Part shown: piece by piece, positions 59,009 to 64,000 of the stretch
Layout of the letters: every line of letters starts with the position of its first letter
How positions within the stretch are numbered: position 1 is the stretch's first letter
NCBI RefSeq assembly: GCF_023721755.1
Contig: NZ_JAMDLH010000005.1
Span: forward strand, 1 to 64,000
Length of the DNA stretch: 64,000 nucleotides
From: Pleomorphomonas sp. NRK KF1
Lineage (GTDB): Bacteria > Pseudomonadota > Alphaproteobacteria > Rhizobiales > Pleomorphomonadaceae
Direction: 5' to 3'
Position numbers and translations under genes: made by a program
The notes under the pieces: generated by a model
Seen by the model: only the letters and a program-made list of their open reading frames with translations
Told to the model about the DNA's origin: nothing
Database searches by the model: none

Positions 59009-61369
59009 TCACCGTTCGTCGTCGACGTCATCGTCGTCGTTGCGGGGCATATCGAGGGTTTTGGACGGCGAACTGGGCTTGGCGGGCCGCCCCATTCTGC
59101 CGATATCCGCCTGGGATGCGTGCGCAACCGACGTCGCACCGGGCGTCGCCGCGTTTGCCTCCCCGGCGCCTTCGGCGAACCAGACCTTGGTCTGCGGGAA
59201 GGGAATCTCGATGCCGCGCTCGTCGAAGACCTGCTTGACGATCTCGCTGTAGAGACGCCCGGTGGCCCACTGTTCGCCGGGCAGCGTCTTGATGCGCGCC
59301 CTGACGGAGATGCTGCTCGGGCCGAAGGCGACGAGTCCGTGCATCTCCAGCGGGTCGAGAACGACAGCGCCGCGCGGGCTTTCCATCAGCCGGTCGAACG
59401 CTTCCTGCATGGCGGCCTTCACCGCCTCGATGTCTTCCTTGTAGGCGACGTCGATCACCGCCACGTGGAACGAGAAGCCGCGCATGGCATTGGAGACGCT
59501 GGTCACCGAGGAGAAGGGGACGATGTGATAGACCCCGTCCAGATCGCGAATGCCGACCGAGCGGATGGTCAGTCGGTCCACGGCGCCGGTGATCCCGGCC
59601 ACAGTGACCACATCCCCCTCGTTCATGGCGTTCTCGAACTGGATGAAGGCGCCGGTGATGATGTCCTGCACCAGCTTCTGCGAGCCGAAGCCGACGGCAA
59701 GGCCGACGACGCCGGCACCGGCCACCAGCGGAGCGATATCGACGCCGAGCTGGGACAGCGTCAGCATGGCCGCGATGATCACGAGGACGATCGAGAACGC
59801 ATTGCGGAACAGCGACAGCAGCGTGCGGGTCCGTGCGTTGGTGATTCGGCCGAGCGAGGGATTGAGACGATACTCGACCCAGCTCGAAGCGGCGAGCCAT
59901 ATGCCGCCGGCGGCGAGCAGGATGATGGCCGCCGACAGGATGCGGCCGACGGCCTCGGTCCCGCCGTCCGACTGGAACCAGGCAATGAGATCCATGACGC
60001 CCCAGCTCTGCAGCAGCACCGCCACCACGATCGCCACCAGCAGCATGCGCATGGCGCGGAAGAACAGCGGCACCATCATGTTGAGCCGCGCTTCCAGGAG
60101 GGGCAGCGTCTTCTTGACGTCGGCTGGCAGGCGGATGCCGCCGGAAATGGCATGGGACAGCAGGCTGTCGACGAGACCGCCGACGATGATGGCAAAGACC
60201 GTCTCGACCGTCGCCCAGGCCATGTAGTCCACGGCGTCGAACGGCCGGCTCACCCAGAGGACGAAGGCCACGGCCAGATAGACGATGACGATGACGTTCC
60301 AGCCGTGGATGAGAAGCGCCAGGATCGTGCGCAGGACCGAACTCTTCACCGGCTCGAGCAGGGGGAACAGGCCGTTCCTCACTTCTTCCCGCTTCACCGA
60401 CACCAGGATCGTGGCGCCGATGAGCGTTATCAGAACGACGGCGAGGCGGAAGCCGATACCCACCGAAAAGCCGATCGCCTTGTTGACCAGCGGATGGGCC
60501 ACCAGCACGCCATAACCAAGGAAACTGATCAGCCGGCTGAGCCACAGATACCAGAAGCGAGCAGTCGCCGGTTCCAGATTGACCACCTTGAGGGCGGGCC
60601 GGCGATACTGGAGAATCGAGGCAAGACAGCTTTTCAGGAACTCGATCAGCACGAAGGCATCGATGAAGAGGCTCTGCATCAGGTCCATGCGTCCGCCACC
60701 CGACGCGGCGATGGCATAGGCCGACGTGCCGAACCATGCGAGGCCGATCACGGCCCAATCGATGAGGAGAGCGAGGCCACTCCAGACCACCCGTCGCGGC
60801 AGAGGCTTGTTCCTGGCTGCCCTTTCGACGGCGCCAAGCGGAAAGCGGGCGATGAAGCGGGCAACCGTCAGCGTGGCGAAGGCGAAGACGATGAGGATGG
60901 CAAGCGCAAGGCCCTGCTCCTGCACCCCCTCCCAGTTGACCGCGGCGCTGCCATCGAAAAGGCGCGTCAGGTTGCCGAGGCCGCGACCGATTTTCAGCAC
61001 CACCTCGACGACCTGTCGCGACAGATCCTGCGTCACCGACCCGATCTCGCGGGCGAGCGGCACGGTTGGAGCGTCGGTGGCCTCCGTCGCGGCCGCCTCG
61101 CCCGAAGGGGCAGCGGCATCGCCCGCTTCCGGCTGGGCCAGCTTCTCGAGTTCGCCGATCAGGGCGGCCCGCGCCGCGTCGTCCTTCAGGATATCGACCA
61201 GCGCCTTCGCCGCCTCCGGAGAGGTCGCGGGCGCCGCGGTCGAGGTGGTGTCTGCAGGCTGGGGCGTCAGCGAAAGGCCGGGAATGGTCTGCGCCGACGC
61301 GCCAACGGGAAGCGCGAGGACCAGAATCAGGGCGAGTAGTCGGAAAAAGGGCATGATTCGCTGGATCAT
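59009..61369 (-). CDS. Large mechanosensitive ion channel, MscS family (YbiO-like)
   Basis: 786-aa MscS-type channel. Residues 1-27 (FFRLLALILVLALPVGASAQ) form a signal peptide; a periplasmic domain and about ten membrane helices follow. The pore-lining and cytoplasmic MscS region is LVAGAGVVGLAVGFGSQKLVQDIITGAFIQFENAMNEGDVVTVAGITGAVDRLTIRSVGIRDLDG. Opens on hypo-osmotic shock. Start ATG 61369 is chosen before the signal peptide; ATG 61354 is equally possible, and codons upstream to 61801 overlap uup antisense and are not real. The C-terminus is charged and disordered (DDDDVDDE). Confidence 0.9.
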   Translation of the reverse strand: MIQRIMPFFRLLALILVLALPVGASAQTIPGLSLTPQPADTTSTAAPATSPEAAKALVDILKDDAARAALIGELEKLAQPEAGDAAAPSGEAAATEATDAPTVPLAREIGSVTQDLSRQVVEVVLKIGRGLGNLTRLFDGSAAVNWEGVQEQGLALAILIVFAFATLTVARFIARFPLGAVERAARNKPLPRRVVWSGLALLIDWAVIGLAWFGTSAYAIAASGGGRMDLMQSLFIDAFVLIEFLKSCLASILQYRRPALKVVNLEPATARFWYLWLSRLISFLGYGVLVAHPLVNKAIGFSVGIGFRLAVVLITLIGATILVSVKREEVRNGLFPLLEPVKSSVLRTILALLIHGWNVIVIVYLAVAFVLWVSRPFDAVDYMAWATVETVFAIIVGGLVDSLLSHAISGGIRLPADVKKTLPLLEARLNMMVPLFFRAMRMLLVAIVVAVLLQSWGVMDLIAWFQSDGGTEAVGRILSAAIILLAAGGIWLAASSWVEYRLNPSLGRITNARTRTLLSLFRNAFSIVLVIIAAMLTLSQLGVDIAPLVAGAGVVGLAVGFGSQKLVQDIITGAFIQFENAMNEGDVVTVAGITGAVDRLTIRSVGIRDLDGVYHIVPFSSVTSVSNAMRGFSFHVAVIDVAYKEDIEAVKAAMQEAFDRLMESPRGAVVLDPLEMHGLVAFGPSSISVRARIKTLPGEQWATGRLYSEIVKQVFDERGIEIPFPQTKVWFAEGAGEANAATPGATSVAHASQADIGRMGRPAKPSSPSKTLDMPRNDDDDVDDER

Positions 61370-61442
61370 CCGGCCAAACTGACGTCCTGTCTTGCCCAAA
61401 AGAGGGCAGGCGCGCAACCCAACCACTTGGGGCAACGCGCCT

Positions 61443-63251
61443 TCAACCCTCAAGTTCCTCCCGCAGCATCTCAAGCCGCAGCCATTCTTCCTCGGCAGCG
61501 GCCAAAGCCGCCTCGGTAGCCGCGAGCTTTTCGGTCGCCGCGGCGAACTGCTTGGGGTCGCGCCCGTAAAGGCCTGGATCGTCGAGCACGGCGTGAAGGC
61601 GCTTCGCCTCCTCCGACAACGCCTCGATCCGCCCCGGCAGCGTCTCAAGGGCATGCTTATCCTTGAAGCTGAGCTTCGAGCGAGCCTTGGGCGCGGCAGC
61701 CGTCGCCGCTTCCTTCTTCGGCGCAGCGGCGACCTTATCGGTCTTCCGCGCCTCGACGCCCTTGCCACGCTGGGCGAGCATATCGGTATAGCCGCCGGCA
61801 TATTCGAGCCAGCGCCCGTCGCCCTCGCTCATCACCACCGAGGCGACGACGCGGTCGAGAAAGTCGCGGTCGTGGCTGATGACGATGATCGTGCCGCCAT
61901 AGTCGGCGAGCAACTCCTCAAGCAGGTCGAGCGTTTCGAGATCGAGGTCGTTGGTCGGCTCGTCGAGCACCAGCATGTTGGACGGCTTGGCAAGCGCCCG
62001 CGCCAACATGACCCGGCCGCGCTCGCCGCCCGACAGCGCCGAGAGCGGCGTCCGCGCCTGTTCGGGAGAGAACAGGAAGTCCTTCATGTAGCCGATGACG
62101 TGGCGCTTCTCCTCGCCGATCACCACCCAGTCGCCCTTGCCCTCGGTGAGGGCATCGGCCAGCGTGGTCTCGGGATCGAGGCTGTCGCGCTTCTGCTCCA
62201 GCGTCTGCATGTCGAGGGAGAGACCGAGCTTGACGGTGCCGCTGTCGGGTTCAAGATCTCCGGTGAGGAGCCTCAACAGCGTTGTCTTGCCGGCGCCGTT
62301 CGGACCGACGATGCCGATGCGGTCGCCGCGCGCCACACGGATCGAGAAGTCCTTGACGATCGGCCGCTCGCCGAAGGCCTTGGAGATCGACTTGGCCTCG
62401 ATCACCAGCTTGGACGACGCCTCGGCCTCGGCGGCCGCCATCTTGACCGAACCCTGCGGACCACGATGTTCGCGCTTTGCCTTGCGGAGGTCGGCAAGCA
62501 TGTCGACGCGACGGACGTTGCGCTTGCGGCGGGCCGTGACGCCATAGCGCATCCAGTGCTCCTCCGCCTCGATCTTGCGGTCGAGCTTGACGAGCTCGCG
62601 CTCCTCCTCCTCCAGCACCTGGTCGCGCCAGGCTTCGAAATGGGAGAAGCCACGATCCAGCGTGCGCGTCACGCCGCGATCTAGCCAGACGGTGGTTCGC
62701 GACAGGTTCTCGAGGAACCGCCGGTCATGCGAGATCAGCACCATGGCCGACTTCATGCCCTTCAGCTCGCTTTCCAGCCATTCGATGGCCGGCAGGTCGA
62801 GATGGTTGGTCGGCTCGTCGAGCAGCAGGATATCGGGCTCGGGCGCCAGAACGTGAGCCAGGGCCGCCCGGCGCGTCTCGCCCCCGGACAAGGATGCCGT
62901 CGACTCGTTGCCGGTCATGCCGAGTTCGTTGAGAAGGTAGAGCGCCCGATAATGATCGTCGCCCGGCGCCAGACCTGATTCCACGTAGTCGAGCGTCGTC
63001 TTGAAGGCGGAGAGGTCGGGCTCCTGCTTGAGGTAGCGCACCGTCTTGCCGGGCTGGAAAAAGCGCTCGCCGTCATCGGCCTCGACGAGACCGGCGGCGA
63101 TCTTGAGCAAGGTCGACTTGCCCGAGCCGTTTCGCCCCACCAGCGTGATGCGATCGCCCTCGCCCACCGTCAGGTCGGCGCCGGTGAGAAGCGGCGTTGC
63201 GCCGAAGGTCAGGCGAATGTTCTTGAGAAACAGAACCGGAGGAGAAGCCAT
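61443..63251 (-). CDS. uup: ABC-F family ATPase (Uup-like)
   Basis: 602-aa soluble protein with two ABC cassettes. Walker A GRNGSGKST and GPNGAGKTT; signatures LSGGETRRAAL and LSGGERGRVML; Walker B LLLDEPTNHLDL and LVLDEPTNDLDL. The C-terminal coiled coil (about residues 540-602, ending EEEWLRLEMLREELEG) is of Uup type. ABC-F proteins act on ribosomes or DNA structures and are not transporters. Start ATG 63251 (MASPPVLFLKNIRLTFG) follows GGAG-type sequence in antisense reading; the frame upstream to 63527 overlaps pyrF and is not coding. Confidence 0.95.
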   Translation of the reverse strand: MASPPVLFLKNIRLTFGATPLLTGADLTVGEGDRITLVGRNGSGKSTLLKIAAGLVEADDGERFFQPGKTVRYLKQEPDLSAFKTTLDYVESGLAPGDDHYRALYLLNELGMTGNESTASLSGGETRRAALAHVLAPEPDILLLDEPTNHLDLPAIEWLESELKGMKSAMVLISHDRRFLENLSRTTVWLDRGVTRTLDRGFSHFEAWRDQVLEEEERELVKLDRKIEAEEHWMRYGVTARRKRNVRRVDMLADLRKAKREHRGPQGSVKMAAAEAEASSKLVIEAKSISKAFGERPIVKDFSIRVARGDRIGIVGPNGAGKTTLLRLLTGDLEPDSGTVKLGLSLDMQTLEQKRDSLDPETTLADALTEGKGDWVVIGEEKRHVIGYMKDFLFSPEQARTPLSALSGGERGRVMLARALAKPSNMLVLDEPTNDLDLETLDLLEELLADYGGTIIVISHDRDFLDRVVASVVMSEGDGRWLEYAGGYTDMLAQRGKGVEARKTDKVAAAPKKEAATAAAPKARSKLSFKDKHALETLPGRIEALSEEAKRLHAVLDDPGLYGRDPKQFAAATEKLAATEAALAAAEEEWLRLEMLREELEG

Positions 63252-63268
63252 GTCGGATATCGTTCCAG

Positions 63269-64000
63269 TCAGCCGCGCAGCGTGAAAGCGTCTTCGGCGA
63301 GACGCTCGACGATCTCGCGCAGTGCTTTCCTCGACGGACCGGCCGCCGCAACCTGCCGCGACACGTTGGGTAGCGTGCGCTTGGCGGCCGCCCGGCCGAA
63401 ACGCGATCGGAGGTCGGCCATGGTGGCGCCCTGCGCACCGATGCCGGGCGCAAGGATCAGCGATGTCGGCAACCGCTCCAGCACCTCGTCGGCGTCGTCG
63501 AGCGTCGCCCCGACCACCGCGCCGCAAGGGCCATTGCCCGTCTTGCCGAGCGCATCCCGATTGAAGGCGGTGAGATCGTCGGCGAGCGCATCGGCCACCG
63601 TACGGTCGTCTTCCTGGCGGGCCGTCTGAAGCTGGATGCCATCGGGGTTCGACGAGCGCACGACGACGAAGAGGCCCGCCCCGTGCTCGACGGCGCGCTT
63701 GACCACCGGACTGAGCGAACCCGACCCCATGTAGGCGCCGAGCGTGATGGCATCGACGGGCGTGCCGGCATCCTCGCCGATCCAGGCGGCGGCATAGGCC
63801 TCGATGGTGTGGCCGATGTCCATCCGCTTGATATCGGCGATCACCAGCGCATCGGCCGAGCGGGCATGGCCGATCACCTCGGCCGCCGACTTCAGGCCCT
63901 GCCAGCCGAAGCGCTCGAAGAAGGCGATCTGCGGCTTGAACACGCCGACGAGGTCGCCCACCGCCTCGACCATCTCCAGGCCGAAGACGCGCACGCCCTC
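63269..64000 (-). CDS. pyrF: Orotidine 5'-phosphate decarboxylase, type 2, 5' end beyond window
   Basis: Partial gene: 244 codons of the C-terminal part are present; the start lies to the right of the window. It catalyses the last step of UMP synthesis. The catalytic Lys-Asp network is in VIADIKRMDIGHTIEAYA. KPQIAFFERFGWQGLKSA and LAPGIGAQGATMADL are type-2 blocks (the longer form, about 270 aa). It ends 17 bp before the uup start, same strand. Confidence 0.95.
   Translation of the reverse strand, partial: EGVRVFGLEMVEAVGDLVGVFKPQIAFFERFGWQGLKSAAEVIGHARSADALVIADIKRMDIGHTIEAYAAAWIGEDAGTPVDAITLGAYMGSGSLSPVVKRAVEHGAGLFVVVRSSNPDGIQLQTARQEDDRTVADALADDLTAFNRDALGKTGNGPCGAVVGATLDDADEVLERLPTSLILAPGIGAQGATMADLRSRFGRAAAKRTLPNVSRQVAAAGPSRKALREIVERLAEDAFTLRG

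Overview
This window is about 64 kb of high-GC chromosome from an alphaproteobacterium, most likely order Hyphomicrobiales (Rhizobiales). The evidence is the 5' end of a 16S rRNA gene at the left edge, rhizobial family markers (IalB-type secreted protein, DUF4167, DUF1178, DUF1223, a RirA-like iron regulator, type-2 ArgC) and the gene order ubiG / lysC / ptsP-prfA-prmC / DUF4167. A nifB-nifS-nifV group shows that it is a diazotroph. A Pleomorphomonas-like genus would fit, but that is inference. I see no phage, insertion sequence, CRISPR array or tRNA; this is essentially housekeeping chromosome with small repeats and one nitrogen-fixation satellite cluster.

Layout. 1-34: start of 16S rRNA on the minus strand, with its leader and a clear TTGACA/TATAAG promoter at 365-393. 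0.8-4.8 kb: M23 peptidase, TerC and DUF554 membrane proteins. 4.9-11.1 kb, minus strand: clpB, rirA-like regulator (with a consensus iron-responsive operator just upstream) and secA. 11.4-18.4 kb: parvulin isomerase, argJ-mutT, orphan Flp pilin, methyltransferase, comF, grxC-nitrilase-DUF1178 and a small P-loop kinase. 18.5-30.1 kb: ubiG, an esterase, a cluster of perfect hairpins, lysC, ptsP-prfA-prmC, DUF4167 and typA.

30.2-50.3 kb: two LysE exporters, a Bcr/CflA exporter, an MCP, argG, a family-39 glycosyltransferase, ialB-rlmN, low-molecular-weight phosphatase, thpR, argC, leuD-ridA, several DUF proteins, and ahpC-ahpD with the CPC-type resolving cysteines and the E/C/C/H proton relay of the mycobacterial AhpC/AhpD pair. 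50.3-54.4 kb: nifB-nifS-nifV behind a consensus sigma-54 promoter (TGGCAC-N5-TTGC) and a NifA site (TGT-N10-ACA). NifB makes the NifB-co iron-sulfur core, NifS supplies sulfur and NifV supplies homocitrate, so the operon is a FeMo-cofactor supply unit; the nitrogenase structural genes must lie elsewhere. 54.4-64 kb: Gfo/Idh oxidoreductase, ROK kinase, MFS exporter, UPF0104 membrane protein, a large MscS channel, an ABC-F ATPase and the 3' part of pyrF.

Unexplained structure: the hairpin cluster at 20395-20648; two diverged copies, in opposite orientation, of a two-palindrome element (3999-4103 and 43520-43610); a 38-codon ORF with a good ribosome-binding site at 48331-48447; and a 434-bp gene-free stretch at 26526-26959. 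All coordinates and motifs were read by eye; no search or folding program was run.
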